Assembly: GCA_003170275.1 (NCBI GenBank)
Contig: PNAM01000009.1
Span: 62,001 to 126,000, forward strand
From: Myxococcales bacterium
GTDB taxonomy: Bacteria > Myxococcota_A > Polyangia > Palsa-1104
Direction: 5' to 3'
Length of the DNA stretch: 64,000 nt
Shown here: positions 51,852 through 61,214 of the stretch, piece by piece
How positions within the stretch are numbered: position 1 is the stretch's first letter
Layout: every line of letters starts with the position of its first letter
Program-made: the position numbers and the translations under genes
Notes under the pieces: model-generated
Told to the model about the DNA's origin: nothing
Database searches by the model: none
The model's input: only the letters and a program-made list of their open reading frames with translations

Positions 51852-53172
51852 ACGAGGAGCTTGCGCTGCACGCGTGCCGGTCGTGAGCTACGGAGGTGCG
51901 GCTGAGCAGGATCGCGAGGCCCACGATCAGCAGCAGGAGCACGGTTGCGTTCGGATCGGTGGCTTGGCTGCCCACGGTGCAGCCGCAGCCGGAAGTCGGT
52001 TTGGGTTGCGGCGGAGTCATCGACGCGTCGACGGGGACGCCTGCGTCGGGCAGCGGGTCCGCGAACCCGGGCGTATCTTTCAGCACGGCGAACGGCTGGG
52101 CGCAGATCGTAGCGACGCAGGCGGTCGGGCCCTCGATCTGGCTGAAACGAAGGAGCGGCTGCCAGCTGGCGCCTTCGTCTACCGACGAGGCCAACGCGAA
52201 GCCGTCCTGCACGTTGCTTCCGGCTGCGTACAAGATCCCGCCTCGCTCGGCGAGCGCGCGCAGATGGGGCACGTTGGGCCAGGCGGGGAAGGTGAGCCCT
52301 CCGTCTTTCGAACGATAGGCGCGGCCGTCGTTGGCGCCGACCAGCAGCGTTCCGTCGGGGCGGCGCAGAAAGCAGGTCATCGCGGCCGCGCCGGTGAACA
52401 CCAGCGGGATGCGCAGGGTCATTCCGCCGTCGTCGGTGATGCCCAGGCTCTCGCCGGGCGAGGTGGTGATCCTGAGATAGGCCTTGAGCGGATCGGCGGG
52501 ATCGACGGCTGCCAGGTAGAACGGCGCGCTCGTCGCTGCGATCTCGTCGAACGTTTGAAAAGCTCCGCCGCCGTTGGACGAATGCAGGACGTAGGGGTGC
52601 TGCAGGCCGAGCGGCCCGAACATCGTCAGGTAGAGGTTCTGCGGCGCCGAACGCGCGATCTCGACGCCGGTGAGCTGCGCGCCCTGGGGTGAGACGAACA
52701 GCGGAGCGGCGTCGAACGCCATTCCTCCGTTCTTGGATTCCCACAGCGCGGTGGTGATCCCGGCGTCGGTGGGCATGGGCGCGATCGCCAGCACGTGCAT
52801 CGGATCGGTCGGGTCCGGGAACGCGTCGGAGGCATTCGCGGCGACGTACGGCGTCTGGCTCACGGTCCAGGTGCACGCGGCGTCCGTCGACGACACCAGG
52901 CCGATCTGGCTCAGGGCGAACAGCCGGTCGGCCGGCGCCGGCCCGACCTGGTAGAGAAACGCCAGGGGAGCGACGGCCTCTTCGCACACGTATCGCCAGG
53001 TCGCGCCGTCATCCTCCGACATCACCAGGCCAAAGTTGGTCGCCAGCAGGATCTCGTGCGGCTGGTCGGCGGGCAGCAGGATTTGCTGCGAGTCCGGGAA
53101 GGCGCCGTTGGCGGATGCGACCGAAGGCAGGGTCGTCCACAGCAACGCGACCAGTGCGCAGGTTCGCGTCAC
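51823..53172 (-). CDS. Secreted BNR-type propeller protein with MYXO-CTERM-like tail
   Basis: A 449-residue protein from the GTG at 53172. A Sec signal (ALVALLWTTLPSVASA) precedes a six- or seven-blade propeller with Asp-box-like motifs (MSEDDGATWRY, SSTDAACTWTV, GITDDGGMTL, RSKDGGLTF, SSVDEGASW). A Pro-rich linker leads to TSGCGC, a hydrophobic helix (NATVLLLLIVGLAILL) and a basic tail, the layout of MYXO-CTERM surface sorting signals, though the tail is about 20 residues longer than usual. Its start is 1 nt past the stop of the copper-monooxygenase-like gene, so the two form an operon. Confidence 0.82.
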   Translation of the reverse strand: MTRTCALVALLWTTLPSVASANGAFPDSQQILLPADQPHEILLATNFGLVMSEDDGATWRYVCEEAVAPLAFLYQVGPAPADRLFALSQIGLVSSTDAACTWTVSQTPYVAANASDAFPDPTDPMHVLAIAPMPTDAGITTALWESKNGGMAFDAAPLFVSPQGAQLTGVEIARSAPQNLYLTMFGPLGLQHPYVLHSSNGGGAFQTFDEIAATSAPFYLAAVDPADPLKAYLRITTSPGESLGITDDGGMTLRIPLVFTGAAAMTCFLRRPDGTLLVGANDGRAYRSKDGGLTFPAWPNVPHLRALAERGGILYAAGSNVQDGFALASSVDEGASWQPLLRFSQIEGPTACVATICAQPFAVLKDTPGFADPLPDAGVPVDASMTPPQPKPTSGCGCTVGSQATDPNATVLLLLIVGLAILLSRTSVAHDRHACSASSSFTPAARRVV

Positions 53173-53173
53173 G

Positions 53174-54331
53174 TCAGTGACTGACGATCACCGTGTCGCA
53201 CGGCCCGTCGAACACCCGCATGTCGCCGTCGAGACCCTCGTCGACGCCGTAGCTCACGCGCGACTGGAAGAACACGCTCGAGTCGGTCCACACGAACCCT
53301 TCGCACATCTCGTCGGTGCCGACGCCCCAGTTGACCTGGATGTCGCGCGTGTTGTCGTACTCGCAGGTCAGCGAGAAGCCGTTGGCGCCGGTGAAGTCGA
53401 TCGGCGGGTCGAAGGCGCGACCGTGCGCCACGCCGTTGTAGCCGCCGAGATCGAGCAGCTTCTCGCCGTCGCTCGGGCCGCCCAGGATGCCGAGCTTGTA
53501 CGAGGTGGCCAGGGTGTGGGTGTGCGGCAGCGCGTAGTAGACCTTGCCGCCGTACGGAGTTCCCGTCGCTGCGGAGGCTTGCTGCGCGACGCTGCAGTTG
53601 CTCGTCAGGCGCGCCAGCGTGTGCGGCGCGATGTGGATGTCGTCGTACTCGAGGTGCGAGACGCGTAGCTGCGTGGTGATCTCGGCCGCGGGATGGGTGT
53701 AGAGCACCAGGTGCGCGTGCCCGGTCACCGATTTCGACGAAGCATTGAGCAGGTGGATGTCGCTGATGATGCGCACGTGCGGCGGCACGCGGAACCCGGC
53801 TCCCGGCGGGAAGCGCTCCACCTCGTGCGGCGCCTGCGTGGACTGGGCGAACAGCACGCCGCCGGCGGCGCCGCCTTCGAAGAAGCCGTAGCTGCGCGTC
53901 CCGCAGCTCCAGATGCCGTCGGGGCCGGGGAAGTCGGTGTCGGGCGCCCAGGTCCAGTTGGAGTGGTGCGACTGTTCGTTCTGCACCAGCTCGACGGCGC
54001 CGATCCACAGCTCCTCTTCGTTCCCGAGCGTCCAGCTACGGCACTCGCCGCCGGCCTCGCTGCCTGCGCCGATGGTCTGTTCGGGAAAGTCATGGAACAT
54101 CGGCGTCCCTTCGATCGGCAGGCACGCACCCGTCGCGCTCGCGTAGGTGGTGTAGTCGCAGGACTGGCAGCTCGGGCCGGTGCTGGTCGCCGCGCACGCC
54201 ATCTGATTCACCAGGCACTGCGCGGCATCCGTGGCGGCGCAGCCTCCCGTCGGCGGGCCGGAGGGCGGTTTCTGCGCCGGCGGCTGGCAAGCGACCAAGA
54301 GCGCGACCAACACCACGAAGAGGGAGCGCAT
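53174..54331 (-). CDS. Lipoprotein resembling copper type II ascorbate-dependent monooxygenase
   Basis: A 385-residue protein from the ATG at 54331: signal MRSLFVVLVALLVAC, a Pro-rich linker and a Cys-rich segment, then two jelly-roll halves as in the DBH/PHM family. Candidate copper ligands are His122/123 (SHHSNW), a GHAHL segment in the first half, His270/272 (LPHTHT) and Met342 in TDEMC (340-343), all at family-typical places. Family enzymes hydroxylate at copper with ascorbate; many bacterial members are uncharacterised. It is followed directly by the MYXO-CTERM-like propeller gene. The substrate is unknown. Confidence 0.75.
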   Translation of the reverse strand: MRSLFVVLVALLVACQPPAQKPPSGPPTGGCAATDAAQCLVNQMACAATSTGPSCQSCDYTTYASATGACLPIEGTPMFHDFPEQTIGAGSEAGGECRSWTLGNEEELWIGAVELVQNEQSHHSNWTWAPDTDFPGPDGIWSCGTRSYGFFEGGAAGGVLFAQSTQAPHEVERFPPGAGFRVPPHVRIISDIHLLNASSKSVTGHAHLVLYTHPAAEITTQLRVSHLEYDDIHIAPHTLARLTSNCSVAQQASAATGTPYGGKVYYALPHTHTLATSYKLGILGGPSDGEKLLDLGGYNGVAHGRAFDPPIDFTGANGFSLTCEYDNTRDIQVNWGVGTDEMCEGFVWTDSSVFFQSRVSYGVDEGLDGDMRVFDGPCDTVIVSH

Positions 54332-54406
54332 CCCCGGATCTTGCCACCTATTGGGGAAGGTTGTCACCTCGCCCTCCCCGGCTTAGATTCACGCCGGAGG
54401 CCCACC

Positions 54407-55432
54407 ATGGAATACCGGCAGCTGGGATCGAGTGGTCTGAAAGTCTCGACGCTGTGCCTGGGCGCGATGACCTTCGGCGAGCCCGACGAGAAGTCGATGA
54501 TGCACAACCTCGCCGCCGACCAGGCGACCTCGTTCAAGATGATCGACCGCGCGCTCGACGCGGGCGTCAACTTCATCGACACCGCCGACATCTACGGCAA
54601 CGACGGGCTCTCCGAGCGCGTCCTCGGCAATTGGTTCGAGCAGTCCAAGCGGCGCGACCGCGTGGTCCTCGCGACCAAGTTTCGCTTCAAGATGTGGGAC
54701 GGGCCCAACGGCTCGGGCGCGTCGCGCGTCCACATCGTGCGCACCGTCGAGGATTCGCTGCGACGGCTGAAGACCGATCGCATCGAGCTGTACCAGATCC
54801 ACATGCAGGATCTCGACACGCCCGAAGAGGAGACGCTGCGCGCGCTCGACGATCTGGTGCGCGCGGGCAAGGTGCTGTACCTCGGCTGCAGCAACTACGC
54901 GGCCTATCGGCTCACCGACAGCTTGTGGCTGTCGAAGTCGCTCGGGCTCGAGCGCTTCGTCTCGCTGCAGGCGCAGTACTCGCTGGTGGTGCGCGAGCTC
55001 GAGCGCGAGCACGTTCCGCTGTGCGAGAAGTTCGGGCTCGGGATCCTGACCTGGTCGCCCCTGGCGTCGGGCTTTCTGAGCGGCAAGTACAAGAAGGACG
55101 CGCCGCCGCCGGCCGGATCGCGCCTCGACAAGCTGAAGGATTGGTTCAAGGGCTTCGATACACCGCGCAACTGGAAGACGCTGGCGGCGCTGGAGGCGAC
55201 GGCGAAGGAGCTCGGCACGACCACGACGGCGGTGGCGCTGCGCTGGCTCATCCAAAAGCCGGCAGTCACCTCGGTCATCATGGGCGTGCGCACGCTGCAA
55301 CAGCTCGACGACAACCTGAAGGCCGGCGAGCTGGTTCTGCCGGCCGAGGTCATCAAGCGGCTCGACGAAGTCAGCGCCTTCGAGCTGGGTTACCCGTACG
55401 ATTTCATGAAGCGCATCCAGGGTCGCTGGTAG
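54407..55432 (+). CDS. Aldo/keto reductase
   Basis: A 341-residue NADPH-dependent oxidoreductase of the AKR family (TIM barrel). The catalytic tetrad is visible: Asp58 (FIDTAD), Tyr63, Lys91 (LATKF) and His132 (YQIHMQD). The cofactor region includes GCSNYAAY and SVIMGVRTLQQLDDNLKA. It resembles the AKR11/YhdN-type reductases acting on general aldehydes. The ATG at 54407 has GGAGG 7 nt upstream; the longer upstream frame overlaps the opposite-strand lipoprotein and is not credible. Confidence 0.94.
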   Translation: MEYRQLGSSGLKVSTLCLGAMTFGEPDEKSMMHNLAADQATSFKMIDRALDAGVNFIDTADIYGNDGLSERVLGNWFEQSKRRDRVVLATKFRFKMWDGPNGSGASRVHIVRTVEDSLRRLKTDRIELYQIHMQDLDTPEEETLRALDDLVRAGKVLYLGCSNYAAYRLTDSLWLSKSLGLERFVSLQAQYSLVVRELEREHVPLCEKFGLGILTWSPLASGFLSGKYKKDAPPPAGSRLDKLKDWFKGFDTPRNWKTLAALEATAKELGTTTTAVALRWLIQKPAVTSVIMGVRTLQQLDDNLKAGELVLPAEVIKRLDEVSAFELGYPYDFMKRIQGRW

Positions 55433-55452
55433 CGCGCGTGATACGCTGAAGC

Positions 55453-56445
55453 GTGCGCACGGCGTTTCTCGTCGCCGTTCTGCTCGCTTCCGCGGCGACC
55501 GCCGAGGAGCGGCATGTCCTCGTGGTGACGGCCGCGGCGCCGCTCGACGCCGAGCGGCTGGCGGACGCGCTGCGAACCTATCTCGATAGCTTTGCGATCG
55601 ACGTGCGCACCGCGCCCGCGGCGCCGGCGGCCGAGCTGCGCGATCAGCTCGCGGCCACCCGGGAGGCGGGCGCCGGCGTGCGCGCGATCGCGGCGGTGCG
55701 GATCGCCGACGCGAACGCCACCACCGTCGAGATCCAGCTCGATGATCGGCTCACCGGCAAGGCGCTCATCACCACCGTCCCGCGCCTGCCGCGCGACGAG
55801 GATTTCTATCGAGCGGTGGCGCTCAAGGTGCAGGCGCTGTTGCGATCGACGCTCTATGAAGAGGTCGACCAGCTCGCGACGTCGGCCCCTGCGCTGGTGA
55901 AGCTGGTGGTCCCTGCCCCGCCGCCGAAGACGCCGCCGCATCGCCTCTCGTTCGAAGCCGCCTACGCGCTGGTCGCGTTTCCGCTCGGCGCGATCGTGCA
56001 GCACGGCGTCGGGCTGACCGGGCGGCTCGAGGTCCGGAAGCATTTCGAGCTGGCGCTCGGGATCGATGCGCTCGCGTCGGTTCGCGCGGAGCATGGAGAG
56101 GTCTCGGCGCTGGTCTACACCGTCCCGATTCTGCTCAGCGCGAATGTGCACCTGCGCCGGCCGCGCGTGGAAGGCGCGTTGGGCGCGGTCGCCGAGTTGC
56201 TGGTCGTCGGGCTCGATGCCTCGAGCCCGAGCACGGCCGTTCGCTCCGATCGCTTCGTGGCCGCCGCGTTTGGCGCACAGCTCGCGGGCCGCGTGCGCCT
56301 GGCGTCGGTCTTGTGGCTCTACCTCCGCGGGTCGGTCCTCGGGCTGGTCAACGGCGAGCGCTACACCGTGCGCGGAGAGCCGCTCTTCGAGCTGGCTCGT
56401 TTGCAGGTGACCGGCGAAGCTGGATTTGGCGTCGCGCTCTGGTGA
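55453..56445 (+). CDS. Exported protein with probable outer-membrane beta-barrel domain, 330 aa
   Basis: Not assigned to a family. The GTG at 55453 gives a signal peptide (TAFLVAVLLASAATA). Residues 20-140 look like a soluble alpha/beta domain (HVLVVTAAAPLDAERLADAL, TVEIQLDDRLTGKALITTVPRL). After a Pro-rich linker, residues 160-330 alternate strands ending in GFGVALW, as in outer-membrane barrels (GVGLTGRLEVRKHFELALGI, VYTVPILLSANVHLRR). The ECF sigma gene starts 43 nt downstream. This type of protein is frequent in myxobacteria with no known role. Confidence 0.72.
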   Translation: MRTAFLVAVLLASAATAEERHVLVVTAAAPLDAERLADALRTYLDSFAIDVRTAPAAPAAELRDQLAATREAGAGVRAIAAVRIADANATTVEIQLDDRLTGKALITTVPRLPRDEDFYRAVALKVQALLRSTLYEEVDQLATSAPALVKLVVPAPPPKTPPHRLSFEAAYALVAFPLGAIVQHGVGLTGRLEVRKHFELALGIDALASVRAEHGEVSALVYTVPILLSANVHLRRPRVEGALGAVAELLVVGLDASSPSTAVRSDRFVAAAFGAQLAGRVRLASVLWLYLRGSVLGLVNGERYTVRGEPLFELARLQVTGEAGFGVALW

Positions 56446-56487
56446 TTTTTTTCTCCATTTCCAACCGGAGCCTCCACTATAGAAGGC

Positions 56488-57087
56488 ATGAAGCTGGTCC
56501 CTGATCGCCCGCCGCCTGCCGAGGTGGCCGCGCTCGTCGAGAGCGCGCGTCGGGGCGAGCCGGCCGCTTTCCGGGAGCTGTTCCGCCTACATGTCGGGCG
56601 CGTACACCGGATCGTCTACCGGATGGTGGGTCCCTCGGCCGACCTGGATGATCTGGTGCAGACGGTGTTCGTCGAAGGCTTCCGTTCGCTGCCGAGCTTT
56701 CGTGGCGAGTCGCTGTTCTCCACCTGGCTCGGCCGGATCGCCGTGCGCGTGACCATGCACGCGGTCAAGCGTCCCGGCCTGCGGCTGGTGCCGATCGACT
56801 CGATCGACGAACGGCAGGCGAATGCGCTGGCGCCCGACGACGCCGCCTCCGCTGCGGAAGGCCTGAACCGGCTGACCGCGCTGCTGGCCGCGCTCAAGCC
56901 GAAGAAGCGCGTCGCGTTCGTGTTGCACGTCCTCGAGGGATACTCCGTCGAGGAAACGGCGGCGATGGTCGGCGCGTCGGTGGCCGCGGTCAAGGTGCGC
57001 ATCCACGATGCGCGCCACGAGCTCGAGCGGCGCGCGCGCAAGGACTCCTGGTTCGCCGAGATCCTCGCGCGCACGGAGCGGCCATGA
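56488..57087 (+). CDS. ECF-type RNA polymerase sigma factor
   Basis: A 199-residue sigma-70 family protein with region 2 (AAFRELFRLHVGRVHRIVYRMVGPSADLDDLVQTVFVEGFRSLPSFRG) and region 4 (LAALKPKKRVAFVLHVLEGYSVEETAAMVGASVAAVKVRIHDARHEL), and no region 1 or 3. The stop overlaps the ATG of the anti-sigma-like gene (ATGA). It therefore probably controls this downstream operon and others in response to an envelope signal. No ECF promoter was identified upstream. Confidence 0.94.
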   Translation: MKLVPDRPPPAEVAALVESARRGEPAAFRELFRLHVGRVHRIVYRMVGPSADLDDLVQTVFVEGFRSLPSFRGESLFSTWLGRIAVRVTMHAVKRPGLRLVPIDSIDERQANALAPDDAASAAEGLNRLTALLAALKPKKRVAFVLHVLEGYSVEETAAMVGASVAAVKVRIHDARHELERRARKDSWFAEILARTERP

Positions 57088-58445
57088 AGTGCCGCGCGGT
57101 CGAGCACAGCCTGGTCGAGCTTCACGACGGCCGCCTCGACGCCGCGACCGAGCTGCGGCTGCACGCGCACCTCGAGACGTGCGCCGCCTGCCGCGAGCGC
57201 GCCGCGACCTGGCGGGCGCTGCTTCCGGCGATGCGCCCGCTCGCGCCGCCTCCGCCGTCACCGATGCGACTGCGCCGGATGGAGGTCGAGATCGAGCGCC
57301 AGCTCGCCAACGCCGCCGGCGTCGAGCGGCCCCAGCCTTCGCGCTGGTTCCTGGTCGGCGGCGCCGTCGCTGCGGCCGCGAGCCTGGTGCTGGGTGCGAC
57401 CTGGCTCTTGCGCCATCCGCACGTTGCGTCACCGTCCTTGGAGGCGGCTCCGTTTGCAGCCGTCACCTCGCGCATTGGAGCGGTCAGCGCAAGCGCGCGA
57501 TTCGCCGCTGGTGGCCGCGTGACGATCGCGGCCGGCGACGAGCTTGGGCTGGCGCTCGAGAGTGGCGCGACACTCAAGCTGATCGGACCGGCCAGCCTGG
57601 TGCTCGGCGGCGACGTGGCGCACGTGGCGCTGCGGCTCGACGACGGACGGCTGGAAGCGCAGGTCGACCATCGCGCGTCCGATCAGACGTTCGTGGTCAC
57701 GCTGCCGGATGGACGCATCGAGGTTCGCGGCACCCGCTTCGTGGTCGCCGGCAAGGAGCGCGGCTCCTGGGTGCGCGTCGACGAGGGACGCGTGGCGGTG
57801 TTCGAGCTCGATGGGCGGCAAGCTGCGGTCGGCAAGGGGGAGACGCATATGTTCGCGGTGCCCACGCCGAGCACGCCGCCCGCCCAGCCGGCCGCCGAAC
57901 GCGACGAGTGCAGCGCGCCCAAGGTCGACTGCCGCGAGCTGACCCGAAGAGCGCGCACGGCCATGCGCGAGCGCCGCTTCGCCGACACGCTCGCGATCGT
58001 CGAGCCGGTGGTGCACGCGCGCGGCGCCTGCGCGCGACGTCCGCTGTCCTGCCGCGACGAGATCGGTTACCTGCAGGCCGAAGCCTTTCGACTGGGCGGC
58101 GACCTCGACCGCGCGGTGACCGCCTACAAGGCGCTCGATCGCAAGGACGCGCCGCCGGCCACGCGCCAGAACGCGCTCTACGCTGCGGCGCAGCTCGAAC
58201 GCAGCCAGGGCAAGCTCGCCGGTGCGCGCGCCGACTACGAACGCGCGCTGTCGAGCTTCCCCGCCGGCGCGCTGCGCGAGGAGACCATGCTCGGCGCGCT
58301 GGAGACCGCGGACCGCGCCGGCGACGCGAACGCAGCGGTCGCAGCCGCGCGCCGCTACCTCGGGGCCTTCCCGAGCGGCCTCGGGACCCGCGAAGCCAGA
58401 CGCATCGAAGCCGCGCGTCAAGCCAGCCGGGGCTCGGCGCCGTGA
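57084..58445 (+). CDS. Transmembrane anti-sigma factor with zinc finger, FecR and TPR domains
   Basis: A 453-residue protein. The N-terminus is a zinc-associated anti-sigma domain (His29-x3-Cys33-x2-Cys36). A TM helix lies at about 85-110. A FecR-like beta-sandwich follows at about 130-270 (VTIAAGDELGLALESGATLKLIGPASLVLGG, GRIEVRGTRFVVAG, VRVDEGRVAVFEL). The C-terminus has three or four TPR-like helical pairs (about 290-440). It should hold the ECF sigma at the membrane and release it when the periplasmic part is signalled. Its stop overlaps the GTG of the next gene. Confidence 0.88.
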   Translation: MKCRAVEHSLVELHDGRLDAATELRLHAHLETCAACRERAATWRALLPAMRPLAPPPPSPMRLRRMEVEIERQLANAAGVERPQPSRWFLVGGAVAAAASLVLGATWLLRHPHVASPSLEAAPFAAVTSRIGAVSASARFAAGGRVTIAAGDELGLALESGATLKLIGPASLVLGGDVAHVALRLDDGRLEAQVDHRASDQTFVVTLPDGRIEVRGTRFVVAGKERGSWVRVDEGRVAVFELDGRQAAVGKGETHMFAVPTPSTPPAQPAAERDECSAPKVDCRELTRRARTAMRERRFADTLAIVEPVVHARGACARRPLSCRDEIGYLQAEAFRLGGDLDRAVTAYKALDRKDAPPATRQNALYAAAQLERSQGKLAGARADYERALSSFPAGALREETMLGALETADRAGDANAAVAAARRYLGAFPSGLGTREARRIEAARQASRGSAP

Positions 58446-59776
58446 GAGCAGCGCTCGTGGCGGCGCTGCTGTTGGCTTCCGGTTGCCAATCCGATTTCGA
58501 GCTCGTGATCGCGCCATCGGATCTCGCGGGATCGGGCGACGGCTTCGACGATCTCTCGGCGGTGGCTTGCGCGCCCAACGGCGTGGCGTGCCAGGACTCG
58601 GCGACCTGCTGCTCCGGTCGCTGCAACGCCTCGGTCTGCGCGGAACAGATCGTGTGCGGCGCGGAAGGCGACACCTGCGCCAAGCCGAACGACTGCTGCT
58701 CGTTCCTGTGCGGCGAGAGCGCGACCGGCGCGCTGGTTTGCAAGAGTCCGTCCGGCTGCGCGTCCGACGGACAGCCGTGCGATCGCGCCGGCGCCTGCTG
58801 CTCGCTGTTCTGCGACGCCACCTCGGCCAGCTGCGCGCCCGGGCTGTGTCTCGCGGTCGGCGCACCATGTGCCAAACCGATCGAATGTTGTGGCTCCGCG
58901 TGCATGGGGGCGAAGTGCGCCCCGTCGGGATCGTGCGCCGCCGACGGCGATCCGTGCGCCGGCGCGGGCGATTGCTGTTCGTCGGTGTGCGTGCCCGCCG
59001 CCATGAACAAGCTGCGCTGCGGCGCGCTCTCCGGCTGCCGCGTGGTAGGCGAGACCTGCGATCGCCCGGCAGACTGCTGCGACGGGTCCTGCAAGACGGG
59101 TCCGATGGGCAGCAGCTGCCAGAAGACCCCGGGGTGCCTGGTGGCGGGCGAGATCTGCACGGGCGACGCGAGCTGCTGCTCGAACGTGTGTCGCGCAACG
59201 CCGGAGGGCGCGATGCGCTGCCAGAACAGCGGCGGCTGCAGCCCGATCGGCGAGCGCTGCGCGTCCGCCTCGAACTGCTGCTCGCAGAATTGCGCGAGCG
59301 GCCCCGACGGGATCGCGCGCTGCGGCGGCCCCGGCTGCAAGCAGACCGGCGACAGCTGCGCCAAGAACAACGACTGCTGTAGCGCGGTCCAGACCTGCCG
59401 CACCGGCGTCACGCCCGGCCTGCGTTGCCTCGATCCGACGACCACCGCCTGCCGCTCCAACGGACAGGCGTGCGCCGCGCCGGATCAGTGTTGCTCGCAG
59501 CGCTGCCTGCCGGACTCGGCCGGCGTGCTGTCGTGCCAGCCGGCGTGCGTCCCGATCGGCGTGCCGTGCGCCGCCGCGAGCGACTGCTGCGACGGCTTCT
59601 GCGCGGGCCCGCCGGGTCGGATGGTGTGCTCGCCGCCACTACACTCAGACGGCGGCGTCGCGGTCTGCCTGGGCGCCGGCGACGGCTGCGATCCGGCGGG
59701 GTCGCGCTGCTGCGCCGGGACGGTGTGCGCGTCGATCGCGGGCGGCGGCACCTACTGCGTCGTGTCGATTCAGTAA
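58442..59776 (+). CDS. Cys-rich lipoprotein with CCS-type tandem repeats, 444 aa
   Basis: The start is the GTG at 58442, overlapping the previous stop (GTGA). VRAALVAALLLASGC is a lipoprotein signal. The mature protein is made of about ten diverged units of roughly 35-45 residues with the pattern C..xGxxC....DCCSxxC......C, as in cystine-knot or toxin-like modules. No enzyme motif is seen. It is coupled to an ECF sigma/anti-sigma pair, so it may be the surface partner that reports to, or is produced by, that pathway. Confidence 0.82.
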   Translation: MRAALVAALLLASGCQSDFELVIAPSDLAGSGDGFDDLSAVACAPNGVACQDSATCCSGRCNASVCAEQIVCGAEGDTCAKPNDCCSFLCGESATGALVCKSPSGCASDGQPCDRAGACCSLFCDATSASCAPGLCLAVGAPCAKPIECCGSACMGAKCAPSGSCAADGDPCAGAGDCCSSVCVPAAMNKLRCGALSGCRVVGETCDRPADCCDGSCKTGPMGSSCQKTPGCLVAGEICTGDASCCSNVCRATPEGAMRCQNSGGCSPIGERCASASNCCSQNCASGPDGIARCGGPGCKQTGDSCAKNNDCCSAVQTCRTGVTPGLRCLDPTTTACRSNGQACAAPDQCCSQRCLPDSAGVLSCQPACVPIGVPCAAASDCCDGFCAGPPGRMVCSPPLHSDGGVAVCLGAGDGCDPAGSRCCAGTVCASIAGGGTYCVVSIQ

Positions 59777-59844
59777 ATAACTCCTAACCTTTTCTCCGCG
59801 CGCCGCCACTACGTAGGCGGGAGGGGTTGATGACGGAGGAGCCC

Positions 59845-61203
59845 ATGCGCGCGTCACCGATCTACGCAGCCTTCTTGCTCACGATCGTGCTGGCGTTCGG
59901 CGCCCAGGTGGGCTGCGACCGCGACAACACCAGTCAGGCCGGCGACGGCGGCGACGACCTGTCGGGCTCGACCGACGGCGGCGTCGGTGGGATGTGCGCC
60001 GGCAACGGAGTGGCGTGCGCCAACGCAGCGGCGTGCTGCACGCTCGACTGCACCAACGGCGCGTGCGCCGCGACTCAGTGCGTCTCCGACAATCAGCCGT
60101 GCACCGCGGGCGGCGCGGCCTGCTGCTCCACTCAATGCGTCAACGGCAGCTGCAAGCCGCTCAACACCACTTGCAAGACCGCGGGCAACAGCTGCGCCGG
60201 CGGCGGTGACTGCTGCTCGAAGCTGTGCGTCGGCGGAACCTGCGCGGTCCCGTCGCAGGTCTCGTACTGCACGCAGCTCGGCGACATCTGCTTCGCCGAC
60301 GGCGAGTGCTGCACCGGCGTGTGCCTGGGCGCGAGCGGCGCCACCGCCGGCACCTGCGCCGCGATTGCTACGAGCTGTTCCGTCGACGGCACGAGCTGCA
60401 ACGGCTGCAGCACCACGCCGCGCTGCTGCAGTGGCTTCTGCGCGCCCTTCGGCGCCAGCGGGGCGACCATCTGCCAACCTGCGTCCGGCTGTCACGTGCT
60501 CGGCGATCTCTGTCACGCCACCACCGACTGCTGCGGCGGCGACGTCGCGAGCGGTCTACCCGGCGCGGGCCTGGTGATCTGCGTTCCCGATCCCACGCAT
60601 CCGCAGATCGGCACCTGCAGCATGGCCAACCCGAACAACTGCCCGAACAACCAGCCCACGTGCAAGAACACCTGCCAGCCCGAAGGCGACGTGTGCCACT
60701 TCAAGGGCGTCGGCGGCTGCTCGTCGAACAGCTTTCCGGCGAACTGCTGCGGCGCTCCGGGCTCGGCGAGCGGCATGTGCCAGCTGGACAAGCTCGGCGT
60801 GCCCCGCTGCTACGGGCTGGCGGCGTGCGTGATGGCGGGCGGAAGCTGCGCCTCGTCGGCCGACTGCTGCAACGGAGTGCCCTGTACGCCCAACGCCAGC
60901 GGCGCGCTCACCTGCGGCACGGCGATGTGTGTCGATGCGGGCGGCGTGTGCACGACCACCGCCGATTGCTGCACCGGCCTCGCCTGCAACCTGCCGCCGG
61001 GCGCGCTCAAGGGCACCTGCACGGCGCCCACCGCGCCGCCCAGCGACGGTGGCGCGCCGCCGGTGTGCGCGCTCTACGGACAGGCTTGCTCGACCACCAC
61101 GTCGTGCTGCGGCGGTCAGGGAACTTGCCTGGGGCCCTACCCCACCTCCGCGGCCTGCGCAGCCGGCGAGGCCGACTGCACCTGCTACACGCCACTCATG
61201 TAA
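59845..61203 (+). CDS. Second Cys-rich lipoprotein with CC-repeat modules, 452 aa
   Basis: The ATG at 59845 follows GGAGGAG closely; an in-frame TTG at 59827 and ATG at 59830 are less likely. The signal (AAFLLTIVLAFGAQVGC) precedes a Gly/Asp linker and about ten CC modules (AACCTLDC, ACCSTQC, DCCSKLC, ECCTGVC, RCCSGFC and others). It resembles the preceding lipoprotein and is 68 nt from it, so they look like duplicated genes of one operon. No enzymatic motif was seen. Confidence 0.82.
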   Translation: MRASPIYAAFLLTIVLAFGAQVGCDRDNTSQAGDGGDDLSGSTDGGVGGMCAGNGVACANAAACCTLDCTNGACAATQCVSDNQPCTAGGAACCSTQCVNGSCKPLNTTCKTAGNSCAGGGDCCSKLCVGGTCAVPSQVSYCTQLGDICFADGECCTGVCLGASGATAGTCAAIATSCSVDGTSCNGCSTTPRCCSGFCAPFGASGATICQPASGCHVLGDLCHATTDCCGGDVASGLPGAGLVICVPDPTHPQIGTCSMANPNNCPNNQPTCKNTCQPEGDVCHFKGVGGCSSNSFPANCCGAPGSASGMCQLDKLGVPRCYGLAACVMAGGSCASSADCCNGVPCTPNASGALTCGTAMCVDAGGVCTTTADCCTGLACNLPPGALKGTCTAPTAPPSDGGAPPVCALYGQACSTTTSCCGGQGTCLGPYPTSAACAAGEADCTCYTPLM

Positions 61204-61214
61204 ACGGAGGCCTC

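Noticed and set aside
53693..54406. N-terminal extension of the aldo/keto reductase by 238 codons
   Set aside because: It lies opposite the copper-monooxygenase-like gene, has shadow composition, and the ATG at 54407 has a strong ribosome-binding site.
57429..59460. Two frames of 587-589 codons antisense to the anti-sigma and Cys-rich lipoprotein genes
   Set aside because: High-GC shadows, Ser/Arg-rich, without motifs, opposite a run of coupled genes.
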